Notes: generated by a model from the sequence alone, not told the origin. Positions 25,022 through 33,587 are shown, counted from the stretch's first letter. The stretch is DNA of 34,884 nt from an uncultured Prevotella sp. (GCA_944319945.1 CALUFN010000023.1:1-34884), one strand, 5' to 3'. Program-made: numbers and translations.

Positions 25022-26458
25022 ATGGTAATACTCGTAACGTTAATAGCATACTTCATCGTCCTGCTGCTGCTCGGCAAGGTGACGGCAGGCCGCGCCACCA
25101 ATTCGACCTTCTACAGCGCAGACCGGCGGTCGCCGTGGGGCATGGTGGCGTTCGGCATGATAGGCGCGTCGGTCTCAGGCGTTACGTTCGTCTCCGTGCC
25201 CGGAATGGTGATCGGTCAAGACATGACCTACCTGCAGACCTGCCTCGGCTTCATCGTCGGCTACTTCATCGTAGCATTCGTCCTGCTGCCCCTTTATTAC
25301 CGTATGGCCACCCCTTCGATTTACTCGCTGCTCTCCGCGCGGATAGGGCAGCGTGCCTACAAGTCGGGCGCGGCCTTCTTCCTGCTGTCGGAGCTTACCG
25401 GAGCGTCGCTGAAGTTCTACGTCGCGTGCATCGTCTTGCAGCGTTTCGTGCTCGACGAATACGGCGTACCCTTCTTCCTGACCGTGCCCGCGCTCATGCT
25501 GCTGATATGGCTCTACACCCGCCGCGGCGGCATACGCACGCTGGTAGTTACCGACGCGTTCCAGACGGCGGCCATGCTCGCCGCCGTAGCGCTGATAGTT
25601 TACGTCGCGGCCGACCGCCTCGGGCTTACCGTAAGTCAGGCCGCCCGTGCCGTGGCAGCCAGCGGGCACGCGCGGATCTTCGAGTTCGCCAACTTCATGT
25701 CGCCGCAAAACTTCTGGAAACAGTTCGTCAGCGGAGCCTTCATAGTTATCGTCATGACAGGCCTAAACCAAACCATCATGCAGAAAAACCTCACCTGCAA
25801 GACACTCGGCGAAGCCCGCAAGGACATGTGCACGTATGCCTTCGCCTTCGTTCCGGTCAATCTGCTCTTCCTCTCGCTCGGCGTCCTGCTGCTCATGCTG
25901 GCGCAAAAAGAATGCTGCGCTGCGCCCGCGCAGCCAGACGAACTGCTCCCCATGTTCGCCGCCACAGGCCGCCTTGGCACCGTGGTGACCGTTCTCTTCG
26001 TAATAGGAGTAGTCGCAGCCTCGGCCAGCACCGTCGACTCGTCGCTCACGGCCATGACCACCACCCTCTGCGTAGACGTCATAGGCCGGCCCGACGACGA
26101 ACGCCTGCGCCGCCGCGCCCACCTCGCCATGGCCTGCGCCGCCTGCGCCTTCATCATGGCCTACCGCTACGCCTCGTCCGCCAGCCTGATCGACGCCGTT
26201 TACACGCTCGCCTCCTACACCTACGGCCCACTGCTCGGCCTCTTCGCCTACTCGCTTTTCATAGCCGGGAAGCAGTCACCCGCCGGACGCGCCGCCGCCG
26301 ACCGCCTTGCGCCCTACGCCTGCTGCGCCGCCCCCCTGCTGTGTCTCGCCGCGAGCGAGGCCGCCTCACGTTTCACGCCCTACCGCTTCGGCTATGAGCT
26401 CCTGCTGCTCAACGGCCTCATTACGCTGGCTATACTATGTTTAAAAGTAAAAAGGTGA
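25022..26458 (+). CDS. Sodium:solute symporter (SSS family)
   Basis: 478 aa with about a dozen membrane helices. It opens VILVTLIAYFIVLLLLGKVT, continues with FYSADRRSPWGMVAFGMIGA and VSGVTFVSVPGMV, and has the helix AASASTVDSSLTAMTTTLCVD, all characteristic of the SSS family that couples sodium to uptake of sugars, amino acids, nucleosides or vitamins. The substrate cannot be told from sequence. It follows mfd by 30 bp (AT-rich), so read-through or a separate promoter are both possible. The last residues (LKVKR) and the stop come from a purine-rich repeat. Confidence 0.87.
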   Translation: MVILVTLIAYFIVLLLLGKVTAGRATNSTFYSADRRSPWGMVAFGMIGASVSGVTFVSVPGMVIGQDMTYLQTCLGFIVGYFIVAFVLLPLYYRMATPSIYSLLSARIGQRAYKSGAAFFLLSELTGASLKFYVACIVLQRFVLDEYGVPFFLTVPALMLLIWLYTRRGGIRTLVVTDAFQTAAMLAAVALIVYVAADRLGLTVSQAARAVAASGHARIFEFANFMSPQNFWKQFVSGAFIVIVMTGLNQTIMQKNLTCKTLGEARKDMCTYAFAFVPVNLLFLSLGVLLLMLAQKECCAAPAQPDELLPMFAATGRLGTVVTVLFVIGVVAASASTVDSSLTAMTTTLCVDVIGRPDDERLRRRAHLAMACAACAFIMAYRYASSASLIDAVYTLASYTYGPLLGLFAYSLFIAGKQSPAGRAAADRLAPYACCAAPLLCLAASEAASRFTPYRFGYELLLLNGLITLAILCLKVKR

Positions 26459-26569
26459 AAAAGTGAAAAGGTGAAAAACAAGCTGTAAAAGTAAAAAGGT
26501 GAAAAAGTGAAAAGGTGAAAAACAAGCTGTAAGAGTAAAAAGGTGAAAAGGTAAAAAGATGAAAATCAG
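26443..26569. repeat. 44-bp tandem repeat of GTGAAAAGG type
   Basis: Two identical 44-bp units (26443-26486 and 26487-26530), each starting AAAAGTAAAAAGGTGAAAAA and ending AACAAGCTGT, are followed by a partial third. The array begins inside the symporter gene and supplies its stop codon. Part of it (26532-26555) can pair with 26643-26668 around the terminator. Confidence 0.85.
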
Positions 26570-26612
26570 AGTGTGCGCGAGCATTGCTTAATCTGTGAGC
26601 GGCAAAAAAATA

Positions 26613-26645
26613 AAGCGTGCGGAGTTAGTCCGCACGCTTCTTTTT
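26613..26645. terminator. Bidirectional intrinsic terminator
   Basis: A perfect 11-bp stem AAGCGTGCGGA / TCCGCACGCTT with loop GTTAG. It is followed by CTTTTT on the plus strand and by TATTTTTTT on the minus strand. It serves the convergent symporter and trxB genes. Confidence 0.88.
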
Positions 26646-26678
26646 CACCTTTTCACCTTTTTACTCTTTCACCTTTCA
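26641..26678. repeat. Inverted GTGAAAAGG-type repeat at trxB end
   Basis: TTTTTCACCTTTTCACCTTT and on is the reverse complement of the repeat at 26532-26555. The trxB stop (complement of TCA at 26676-26678) abuts it. Confidence 0.7.
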
Positions 26679-27626
26679 AATAATGCCCTGCTCGCGCAAG
26701 TACCTGTCGGCCTCTATTGCCGCGCGGCATCCGCTGGCCGCCGCCGTGATGGCCTGACGGTAGTGCGGGTCGGCCACGTCGCCCGCCGCGAACACTCCCG
26801 GCACCTTAGTCTTCGGCGTACCCGGCTCTGTGATGATGTAGCCGGTGTCGTCCGTGTCGAGCCAAGCCTTGAATACGTCGCTGTTAGGCTTGTGCCCGAT
26901 GGCCAGGAAGAAGCCGTCTATCGGCAGATCGTAGCGTTCCTCGTCGGCCTCGCCCAGCCTCTTCACCACGTGGGCGCCCTCTACGCCGTTTTGTCCGTAC
27001 AGTCCCAGCGTGTTGTGCTCGAAGAGAATCTCGATGTTGTCGGCCTCTTTCACTCTGCGCTGCATCACCTCAGACGCACGTAGAAACGGCTTGCGCACTA
27101 TCATGTACACCTTCTTCGCCAGTCCCGCAAGGTACAGGGCCTCCTCGCAGGCAGTGTCGCCGCCGCCCACGACGGCCACCGTCTTCTTGCGGTAGAAGAA
27201 CCCGTCGCACGTGGCACACGCCGACACGCCCTCTCCCTTGTACTTTTCCTCGTCTTGCAGACCGAGGTATTTAGCCGAGGCACCCGTCGCTATGATCACC
27301 GTGTCGGCGCTTACCGTGTGGCCTTCGTCGGTCGTAAGCACGTAGGGGGCTTGCCCCAAGTCAGCCTTAACGATGACTCCCTCGCGTATATCAGTGCCGA
27401 AACGCTCGGCCTGCCGGCGGAAATCAAGCATCATCTGGTTGCCGTCCACGCCCTCGGGATAGCCCGGGAAATTCTCGACAACGGTGGTCTGCGTGAGCTG
27501 GCCGCCCGTCTGCAGACCGCAATACATCACCGGACTGAGGTTGGCGCGCGCCGCATAGATCGCCGCCGTGTAGCCTGCCGGCCCGCTGCCCACTATCAGG
27601 CAGCGCACTCTCTCTTGCTGTTCCAT
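26676..27626 (-). CDS. trxB: Thioredoxin-disulfide reductase
   Basis: 316 aa from the ATG at 27626 (MEQQERVRCLIVGSGPAGYT); the frame is open seven codons further upstream, but this start puts the FAD motif GSGPAG at the usual position. The redox pair C137/C140 (ACATCDG), the NADPH motif GGGDTACEEA and the late FAD motif GVFAAGDVAD are all present. The enzyme reduces thioredoxin with NADPH in the cytoplasm. It lies just downstream of glutathione peroxidase on the same strand, which is consistent with a shared role in oxidative stress. Confidence 0.95.
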   Translation of the reverse strand: MEQQERVRCLIVGSGPAGYTAAIYAARANLSPVMYCGLQTGGQLTQTTVVENFPGYPEGVDGNQMMLDFRRQAERFGTDIREGVIVKADLGQAPYVLTTDEGHTVSADTVIIATGASAKYLGLQDEEKYKGEGVSACATCDGFFYRKKTVAVVGGGDTACEEALYLAGLAKKVYMIVRKPFLRASEVMQRRVKEADNIEILFEHNTLGLYGQNGVEGAHVVKRLGEADEERYDLPIDGFFLAIGHKPNSDVFKAWLDTDDTGYIITEPGTPKTKVPGVFAAGDVADPHYRQAITAAASGCRAAIEADRYLREQGII

Positions 27627-27645
27627 ATTCTTTCGGTTATTAGGC

Positions 27646-27703
27646 AAAAAACAAGAGCTAAGGATTAAGACGGCGCTTGCACGCCTTCTTAACCCTTAAC
27701 TCT
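27646..27703 (-). terminator. Hairpin with T-tract between gpx and trxB
   Basis: On the minus strand AGAGTTAAGGGTTAAGA (27703-27687) pairs, with mismatches, with TCTTAATCCTTAGCTCT (27671-27655 region), enclosing an inner GGCG/CGCC hairpin, and TTTTTT follows (27651-27646). It would end or attenuate the glutathione peroxidase transcript. It is only 20 bp before trxB, so trxB expression may depend on read-through. The TTAAGGGTTAAG arms resemble simple repeats also seen at 33638-33765. Confidence 0.5.
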
Positions 27704-27729
27704 ACGCTCTTAGTTATTAATACTTAATC

Positions 27730-28281
27730 TCACTTAAGCAGTTCTACTATCTGCTTCTCGATGTTCTCTATCTTCTCGGTCGGCTCGAAGCGTGCCACCA
27801 CAACTCCGCGCTTGTCTACGAGGAACTTGGTAAAGTTCCACTTGATGTCCGGTTTGCTCTTGTAGTCGGGGTCTTCCTTAGCCAGCATCTCGTCGAGAAT
27901 GTGCGTCAGCGGGTGCGATTCGTCCCAGCCCGCGAATCCTTTCTGGCTTGTAAGGAATTTGTAGAGCGGCTCGGCATCCTCTCCGTTGACCTTAATCTTC
28001 TTGAATCGGGGGAACTCCGTGCCGTAGGTCAGCTTGCAGAACTCGTGTATCGACTCGTCGGTTCCGGGTGCTTGGGCGCCGAATTGGTTGCAGGGAAAAT
28101 CGAGTATGGTAAACTCCTGGCCGCGGTACTTCTCGTAAAGTTTCTCCAATTCCTCGTACTGGGGCGTGAAGCCGCACTTCGTGGCGGTGTTGACTATGAG
28201 CAGAACCTCGTTTGCATACTCTTTCAAAGACACGTCCTTACCTTTTCTGTCCTTGACGGAAAAATCATAAATCGTCTTCAT
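27730..28281 (-). CDS. Glutathione peroxidase family protein
   Basis: 183 aa. Catalytic cysteine C36 (VNTATKCGFTPQY), glutamine Q66 (FPCNQFG) and the late tryptophan-asparagine pair (IKWNFTKFLVD) are intact, so it should reduce hydrogen or lipid peroxides. Bacterial members with cysteine usually take electrons from thioredoxin rather than glutathione, which fits the adjacent trxB. No signal peptide is seen, so it is cytoplasmic. A well-formed promoter lies upstream at 28349-28379. Confidence 0.93.
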   Translation of the reverse strand: MKTIYDFSVKDRKGKDVSLKEYANEVLLIVNTATKCGFTPQYEELEKLYEKYRGQEFTILDFPCNQFGAQAPGTDESIHEFCKLTYGTEFPRFKKIKVNGEDAEPLYKFLTSQKGFAGWDESHPLTHILDEMLAKEDPDYKSKPDIKWNFTKFLVDKRGVVVARFEPTEKIENIEKQIVELLK

Positions 28282-28348
28282 TCTATTTGTTTTTGATTAC
28301 CTGTTAGTTTTCTTGCGCAGTCTGCGCGTTGTTTGTGCGAACAACGTG

Positions 28349-28379
28349 CAAAGATAGCTAAAATGCGTTTCAAAACAAA
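28349..28379 (-). promoter_or_regulatory. Promoter of glutathione peroxidase gene
   Basis: Minus-strand TTTG (28379-28376), a 19-bp spacer and TATCTTTG (28356-28349). A small inverted repeat GTTGTT-N6-AACAAC (28329-28346) lies at the transcript start and could be an operator or a leader hairpin. Confidence 0.75.
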
Positions 28380-28494
28380 ATTTACCGACTTTTATTCAAC
28401 TAATTATAATTTTTTGTGTTACTTAAACACGCCCCCTGCGGCCGAAGTCCTAACGGCACGTAGGGAAAACCCTATCACTTTTATGATAATCCGC

Positions 28495-28525
28495 TTGCAG
28501 GTGACCGACGAAATACGTATTTTTG
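28495..28525 (+). promoter_or_regulatory. Promoter of small lipoprotein gene
   Basis: TTG (28495-28497), a 20-bp spacer and TATTTTTG (28518-28525). The ATG follows 31 bp after the -7 box. Confidence 0.7.
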
Positions 28526-28556
28526 CATACGAATTAACAACCAAACAACTACCGAT

Positions 28557-29105
28557 ATGAGACATTTTACATCTTTACTGGCAACTTTGGCCTTAGTGCT
28601 AACGCCGTTGGCATTCGTCGGGTGCGACGACGACTACGAGATAGCCGACACGCTTTGGGGCGTATGGGAAGGCGACATGTACGTGCAATCGGAATGGGGC
28701 GGAGAGACATATTACTCTTCTTACTCGGTGATACAGTTCGACAAGGCGCCCACGCACGACGATTCCGGCACGGGATACTGGGTGGATTACTATTCAAACG
28801 CACCGTGGGACTACTTCGCCAGCCACATAGAGTGGCAGGTTAGGGACGGCCGAATAGCGATATACTCTTACGAGGACGACGTGTATTACTACATTTACGA
28901 CTACTCGCTGACCGACGGCCACTTCTCGGGCATCATTGAGAACGCATACGGCGACCCGATGGAGTTTTACCTGAGAAAGACCGCCGCGCCTGACTGGGGC
29001 GACTTCGAGTGGGGCTGGGGCTACTCGCAAGACTGGGGTTGGGATTACTCCACGCGCTCGGCCGACGAGAAACCTGTGAGGAAGATTGCTCCGCGCGATG
29101 AATAA
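28557..29105 (+). CDS. Small aromatic-rich lipoprotein
   Basis: 182 aa, family not recognised. Residues 1-23 form a lipoprotein signal ending LAFVGC, followed by DDD. The body is beta-rich and full of Trp, Tyr and Asp (LWGVWEGDMYVQSEWGGETY, then YYYIYDYSLTDGHFSGI), reminiscent of small lipocalin-like lipoproteins in Bacteroidales. The C-terminal part (WGDFEWGWGYSQDWGWDY) is extremely tryptophan-rich, which may suit carbohydrate or membrane contact. It has its own promoter and a strong terminator, so it is probably monocistronic. Function unknown. Confidence 0.75.
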   Translation: MRHFTSLLATLALVLTPLAFVGCDDDYEIADTLWGVWEGDMYVQSEWGGETYYSSYSVIQFDKAPTHDDSGTGYWVDYYSNAPWDYFASHIEWQVRDGRIAIYSYEDDVYYYIYDYSLTDGHFSGIIENAYGDPMEFYLRKTAAPDWGDFEWGWGYSQDWGWDYSTRSADEKPVRKIAPRDE

Positions 29106-29117
29106 GACACATGCGTA

Positions 29118-29168
29118 AACGCTCCAAGCAGCCTGCCTAAAGAGCTGCTTGGAGCGTTTTTCTTTTCA
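29118..29168 (+). terminator. Intrinsic terminator after small lipoprotein
   Basis: A perfect 14-bp stem AACGCTCCAAGCAG / CTGCTTGGAGCGTT with a 13-nt loop, followed by TTTCTTTT. Confidence 0.9.
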
Positions 29169-29184
29169 TTAGTGCCTATGGCAT

Positions 29185-29214
29185 GAAAAAAGGGACGCGC
29201 TTCTGCGCGTCCCT
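29185..29214 (-). terminator. Intrinsic terminator of phosphonate operon
   Basis: A perfect 10-bp stem AGGGACGCGC / GCGCGTCCCT with a 4-nt loop. On the minus strand it is followed by TTTTTT, 34 bp after the phnW stop. Confidence 0.88.
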
Positions 29215-29247
29215 ATAAAACTGCATTAATATTATGTGAAGCGTGCG

Positions 29248-30330
29248 CTAAACCTCTCTCACGGCCTCAATCAGGCGACGGAAGTCGTCAGGGTGCACGT
29301 CGCCGATGTTGCCTATGCGGAACGTGTCGGCCTGCGATATCTTTCCCGGATAGATTACGAAGCCTTTGGCCTTCAGCTTTTGGTAGAACGCGGCGAAGTC
29401 GAAGTCGGCCGAGGGGTAGTAGAACGAAGTGATAACGGGCGACTTCCACTTGTCGGGCAGCAGCGTCTTGTAGCCAAGCGAGCGCATCCCCTCTACGAGC
29501 ACCCTGTGGTTTTCCACATAGCGTGCATGCCTTGCGGCCACTCCGCCCTCGTCCTTCAGTTCGGTTAGAGCCTGCATGAAGGCGCGTACAACGTGCGTGG
29601 GCGACGTGAAACGCCACTTGCCGTGCCCCTTCTCCATAGTTTCCCACTGGTCGTAAACGTCGAGCGACAGCGAGCGCGCCACTCCCTTGCACCCAGCGAG
29701 CACGTCTTTTCTCGCTATGATGAAGCCGAATCCCGGCACGCCCTGTATGCACTTGTTTGCGCTCGAGATAAGGAAATCTATGCCTAAGGCGGCCATGTCG
29801 ATGCCGACACCGCCGAAGCTGCTCATCGCGTCGACTATCAGCGTCTTGCCGCGGGCCTTCACCGTGCGTGCGATCTCTTCCAGCGGATTGAGCACGCCGG
29901 TGGTAGTCTCGCAGTGCACCACGGCCACGTGGGTCACCTCGGGGTGCCCGTCGAGATATTCGCCCACGGCTTTCGGGTCTACGGGCACGGTCTCTTCAAA
30001 CCGCATTACGTGGCAGTTCATCTTGTAGTAGTCGGCTATCACGCCCATGCGCTTGCCGTATGCTCCGTTAGCGGCCACCAGCAGGTGGTCTTCGGGCCTC
30101 ACGGCGGTGCCCAGCGCGGCCTCCACGCAGAACGTACCGCTGCCCTGCATCAGCACGGCGGTGTATTCCTCAGGTTTGCCCGACGCTATGTTGACAAGCT
30201 CGCGGCGTATCGCCTCTACTATTCCCTCGTTGTAATCCTTGTCCCAAGTGCACCAGTCGCTCATCATGGCGGCCTTTACGGTCTCGGTGGTGGTCAGCGG
30301 ACCGGGTGTAAGCAATAAGTACGGTCTCAT
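29248..30330 (-). CDS. phnW: 2-aminoethylphosphonate-pyruvate transaminase
   Basis: 360 aa PLP enzyme of fold type I. It converts 2-aminoethylphosphonate (AEP) and pyruvate to phosphonoacetaldehyde and alanine. It opens with [15 protein letters not shown], has the PLP-binding aspartate D167 ([11 protein letters not shown]) and the Schiff-base lysine K193 ([13 protein letters not shown]), and ends with the FRIGNIGDV motif. It is the last gene of the operon, 28 bp after phnX, which uses its product. A related serine-pyruvate aminotransferase is less likely given the neighbour. Confidence 0.94.
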   Translation of the reverse strand: MRPYLLLTPGPLTTTETVKAAMMSDWCTWDKDYNEGIVEAIRRELVNIASGKPEEYTAVLMQGSGTFCVEAALGTAVRPEDHLLVAANGAYGKRMGVIADYYKMNCHVMRFEETVPVDPKAVGEYLDGHPEVTHVAVVHCETTTGVLNPLEEIARTVKARGKTLIVDAMSSFGGVGIDMAALGIDFLISSANKCIQGVPGFGFIIARKDVLAGCKGVARSLSLDVYDQWETMEKGHGKWRFTSPTHVVRAFMQALTELKDEGGVAARHARYVENHRVLVEGMRSLGYKTLLPDKWKSPVITSFYYPSADFDFAAFYQKLKAKGFVIYPGKISQADTFRIGNIGDVHPDDFRRLIEAVREV

Positions 30331-30358
30331 AATTATCTTGTTTTATTTGTTTCGTGCG

Positions 30359-31147
30359 TTAGTCGTTCCTTTTCTCAATACTGTCTATAAGCATCGGCAG
30401 CTCGCTGATTTCGTCTATCACGAAGTCGGCTCCCGCCGCGTACATCCTATACCTTACGTCGGTCATACGCCGCTTCAGCTCGTCGGCAGGCATGGCCTTC
30501 ACTTCTTCTTCGGTCAGTGCCAGCTCGTTGCTGCCTAATATCACGCCCACGCTCCATACGCCTGCGTTCTTCCCTTCGCATATGTCAGAGATCGTGTCGC
30601 CCACCTTCACTACGGCCTTCGTGTCGGCTATGTTGAGCTTGCACATGTTCCGGTAAATCATGTAAGGCTTCGGCCTTCCGCCCGGCAGGCCGTCGGACGT
30701 CTCGCAGTTGTCTATCACGTAGCCGCGCTTGGCAGCCGCCGGGATTACCGTCTGCATCATTTCCGTCGTGTAGCCCGTGGTCGAACCTACCTTTACGCCC
30801 TGCTCCCTGAGCCGTGAGATGACGTCTACCACGCCCGGAATAGGCTCCGAATAGCTTTCGAGCGTACCCGACAGGCACTCCTGAAACCTCTTGTAGCACT
30901 CCTGCACGTCGGCCTCACCGTAGTCGCGCCCGTGCTTCTCGCGGAACGCCGCGCCCACGTGGCCTATGGCGAACAGCGCCCTTACTTCCTCTATCTTGGT
31001 CAGCCCCATGTGGGCGCGCGTCTCCTCGGCCGTCACCGGGGCGCCTATCGACCTGAAACTCTCTATGAACGCGGCCACGGGAGCAAAGCATCCGTAGTCT
31101 ACGGCGGTGCCCGCCCAGTCCATTATCACACATTCAATCTTTTTCAT
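30359..31147 (-). CDS. phnX: Phosphonoacetaldehyde hydrolase
   Basis: 262 aa HAD-superfamily enzyme that splits the C-P bond of phosphonoacetaldehyde to acetaldehyde and phosphate. The nucleophile D10 and its partner A12 are in MDWAGTAVD. The Schiff-base lysine K51 is in HMGLTKIEEVRALF, the feature that separates phosphonatases from other HAD phosphatases. Motif III is GRPKPYMI and the metal aspartates lie in VGDTISDICEG. Its ATG overlaps the stop of the upstream permease gene by 4 bp, so the two are coupled, and phnW follows. Confidence 0.94.
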   Translation of the reverse strand: MKKIECVIMDWAGTAVDYGCFAPVAAFIESFRSIGAPVTAEETRAHMGLTKIEEVRALFAIGHVGAAFREKHGRDYGEADVQECYKRFQECLSGTLESYSEPIPGVVDVISRLREQGVKVGSTTGYTTEMMQTVIPAAAKRGYVIDNCETSDGLPGGRPKPYMIYRNMCKLNIADTKAVVKVGDTISDICEGKNAGVWSVGVILGSNELALTEEEVKAMPADELKRRMTDVRYRMYAAGADFVIDEISELPMLIDSIEKRND

Positions 31148-32544
31148 ACAGCTGTTGTTGTTATCAGTTTGTTGTCATTATCTTTGTTTATCGCTACCGA
31201 CAGTTGACATGCGCGGCCCGTTTCCGTACTCACTTCGGTCGCGGTTTCTTCGGCTTCGGCAGTTTTACCGTATTTCGTCTTGATGATGTAGACTATCGAT
31301 CCGGCGAACGCCAGGCAGCACGCCACGCCCACGTAGACGCTCATCGTGTTGTAGAACGAAGTCCAGTCCACGTGTGAAGCCGCGAACTCCTTGTACAGTA
31401 AGAGCATCAAAGTGCCCAGGTAGCCCACGAAATCTATCGTTATTATGAAGAAGCCCACATTGCCTCTGACCTTGAAGCAGGCTATGAAACGCTCGAAGAA
31501 TATAGTCTGGAAGCTCAGGTAGGCTATGTCTATGCAGAACGTCTGCAGGAAGAGCCACGCCGTAAGGGGCGTGCCCGCCGCCTCTCCGCTTGCTCCGATG
31601 AAGGCAATGGTGCCCATGCCGATCGACGAGAAGATGAGTATCAGGCACAGCGCCCTGAGGTGGTTGCCTACGGCCGAGAGCAGGGCGAACGCCCCGAGCA
31701 ACACAATCGTGGCTATTGCGTCAAGGTAAGCGAACGCCCACGACGACACCTTGCTCACGTCGACAATGCATACAATGAAGTCTTCCTTGATGTCGCGCTG
31801 CACGGTAAGCAGCAGATTGGCGCCGAACAGCATCACCAGCAGCGGCATGAACCTTACGAACAGCTGCATGCGCTGCCGTCCGTCGAGCGTCACACGCTTG
31901 GTGCGCGCGGCTATGTCGGCCGTCGTAGGGGCCGGAAACTTGGTCATCATCCATCCCATGAAGCACAGCAGCGGAAACGCCAGCGCGCCTATCAGGGCCG
32001 GCATCCATAGCTCGCTCACGCCGAGGTCGTGCATGGCAAACAGTCCGAGCGACTTGGCCACGCCCGAGCTGAGCGCCATGCTCACGCCCATTATGCTTGC
32101 CAGTATGTCGGTGGTGCGTCGTCCCTCAAGGAAGCTGAATATCACTCCCCACATGCAGCCCAGCGACAGGCCGTTGAAAAACAGTGCTGCTACGTTGTAA
32201 GGCACGGGCATCAGGGCGAAGGCCAGCAGCGATGCCTCCGACAGGGCGGCCGAGCCTATGATGAAGCGGAGCCTACCCTCGGGCTTAAGCTCTGAGATAT
32301 ACTTTATGCCGAGCATCTTTGCGCACACGTAGCCGATGAGCTGTATGATGCTGACCGCTATCTTATAGTCCATTCCCCCGACTTCCAGTCCGTCGAACTC
32401 GGCCGCCGTAAAAGGCTTGCGCAGGGCGTAGACCAGGGAGTAGGAGAGGAGCGCCGTGCCTCCGGCCCACGCCACGAACATCCAGTCGGGCATGTTCTCC
32501 TTTCGCGTCTTAAGGGCGAGTAGTTTGTGTAGTCTGTCGTTCAT
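31144..32544 (-). CDS. DUF5690-family MFS-like permease, probable phosphonate uptake
   Basis: 466 aa with about 12 membrane helices and MFS-like repeats (WMFVAWAGGTALLSYSLVYA, LRKPFTAAEF, GLSLGCMWGVIFSFLEGRRT). I recognise it as DUF5690-type. Residues from about 430 form a hydrophilic tail. It is first in a three-gene operon and overlaps phnX by 4 bp (ATGA), so it is translated with the AEP-degrading enzymes. No other transporter is present. Uptake of AEP or a related phosphonate is therefore the natural inference, but it is not shown by sequence. Export or sensing are less likely alternatives. Confidence 0.82.
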   Translation of the reverse strand: MNDRLHKLLALKTRKENMPDWMFVAWAGGTALLSYSLVYALRKPFTAAEFDGLEVGGMDYKIAVSIIQLIGYVCAKMLGIKYISELKPEGRLRFIIGSAALSEASLLAFALMPVPYNVAALFFNGLSLGCMWGVIFSFLEGRRTTDILASIMGVSMALSSGVAKSLGLFAMHDLGVSELWMPALIGALAFPLLCFMGWMMTKFPAPTTADIAARTKRVTLDGRQRMQLFVRFMPLLVMLFGANLLLTVQRDIKEDFIVCIVDVSKVSSWAFAYLDAIATIVLLGAFALLSAVGNHLRALCLILIFSSIGMGTIAFIGASGEAAGTPLTAWLFLQTFCIDIAYLSFQTIFFERFIACFKVRGNVGFFIITIDFVGYLGTLMLLLYKEFAASHVDWTSFYNTMSVYVGVACCLAFAGSIVYIIKTKYGKTAEAEETATEVSTETGRACQLSVAINKDNDNKLITTTAV

Positions 32545-32571
32545 AACTTAGTCTGTTTGCTAATCACGCTG

Positions 32572-32579
32572 CAAAATTA
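32572..32579 (-). promoter_or_regulatory. -7 box of phosphonate operon
   Basis: Minus-strand TAATTTTG fits TAnnTTTG, 27 bp before the ATG of the permease gene. The -33 region has only T-rich sequence without TTTG. No Pho-box-like direct repeat was recognised. Confidence 0.5.
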
Positions 32580-32731
32580 CGCCCTCTGCCGCGCTGAAAA
32601 AATGAATAAGAAATGAATAATATGGCCGTAACAATTCATTAAAATAAATGCAACGCAATCATAATGCCGCCGTAAGGCTAATGAAAAGCCAATGTAATCG
32701 AATTGTAATATGCGTATTCGTATTATTTGAG

Positions 32732-32739
32732 TATCTTTG
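32732..32739 (+). promoter_or_regulatory. -7 box immediately before an ATG
   Basis: TATCTTTG ends five bases before the ATG at 32745. Transcription starting at the usual distance would give a leader of about 0-3 nt. Confidence 0.55.
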
Positions 32740-32744
32740 CAGCA

Positions 32745-33587
32745 ATGAACGACCTGAAGGAAATATACGAACGCATAAAGTTCTTGCGCTTGAAGGGCGT
32801 GAAGATGAAGGAGATAGCCGCGAGCACGGGGTTTGCGCCGAGCGTGCTCTCGGCCCTGTTCACCACCGTCTTGCCTGAATATTTCAAGAACATAGACAGG
32901 GGCTTGCCATGCGACGAGGCTCTTGACAACGCCCTGGTGTGGGTGAACAACGTGTCAAAGAAGAAGTTGCTCGGCTCTTTAGACAGGATGAAGGCCGCTC
33001 TCTTCGCTATGGATGCCGCGCCCAAGCCTAAGGATGAGGGCACCGGAGTGCCGTATGCAGACTCGATAAGCCGCGCGATGAGCTGCGCCGTAAACCTTGC
33101 GGCCGGCTTAAGCGGCATGTATGTCAGCTACAGTGCGTCGTCGAGTTCTGACGCGCTGAAGGTGGAGCCTTATCTCATAGTGCCATCTGACGGGGGCGGA
33201 TATGTCGAGGCCGTGCACAACAGCGCATACGGGTCCACGCATCACGGCTTCGTGCTGATGAACGGACTGAGCCATGTTTACATCATGTTCAACGAGAACA
33301 GGCCGCCGCAGCTCGCCCTGTTTAACATCTGCCTTAAGATGCCCATGTACGACCGTCCGCCTTACCTGCGCGGGCTTTATACCTGTTTCGACTATAACTA
33401 TAACCCAATAGCGCGCCGCATACTTTTCGTTAATGTGTCAGACAGCGTGTCGCGCGAGGATTTTATGAATATGAAGGGATGTCTCAAGCCGTATGACGTG
33501 CTCGACGACGACGAGCGCAGTATTACGCCTACACTTGCGGCAGCCGCGATGTGCTCCGAATGCGCGACGTTTCGTCGCCTAAAATGA
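32745..33587 (+). CDS. Putative HTH protein of unknown function
   Basis: 280 aa from the ATG at 32745; a TTG six codons upstream lies in the -10 region and is unlikely. Residues 1-45 look like a helix-turn-helix (EIYERIKFLRLKGVKMKEIA, then ASTGFAPSVLSALFTTVLPE). The rest (about 100-270) is a mixed alpha/beta region that I do not recognise (YLIVPSDGGGYVEAVHNSAY, LFNICLKMPMYDRPPYLRGL). A ligand-sensing regulator is possible. The stop TGA overlaps an ATG (ATGA at 33584) that opens a 17-codon frame, MTLDDLAAEKLLLEEKD. One extra A in the preceding A-run would join the two, so the 3' end may be frameshifted. Confidence 0.7.
   Translation: MNDLKEIYERIKFLRLKGVKMKEIAASTGFAPSVLSALFTTVLPEYFKNIDRGLPCDEALDNALVWVNNVSKKKLLGSLDRMKAALFAMDAAPKPKDEGTGVPYADSISRAMSCAVNLAAGLSGMYVSYSASSSSDALKVEPYLIVPSDGGGYVEAVHNSAYGSTHHGFVLMNGLSHVYIMFNENRPPQLALFNICLKMPMYDRPPYLRGLYTCFDYNYNPIARRILFVNVSDSVSREDFMNMKGCLKPYDVLDDDERSITPTLAAAAMCSECATFRRLK

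Noticed and set aside
25135-26397. 420-aa plus-strand open frame
   Set aside because: An Arg/Pro/His-rich out-of-frame reading of the symporter gene, typical of GC-rich coding DNA.
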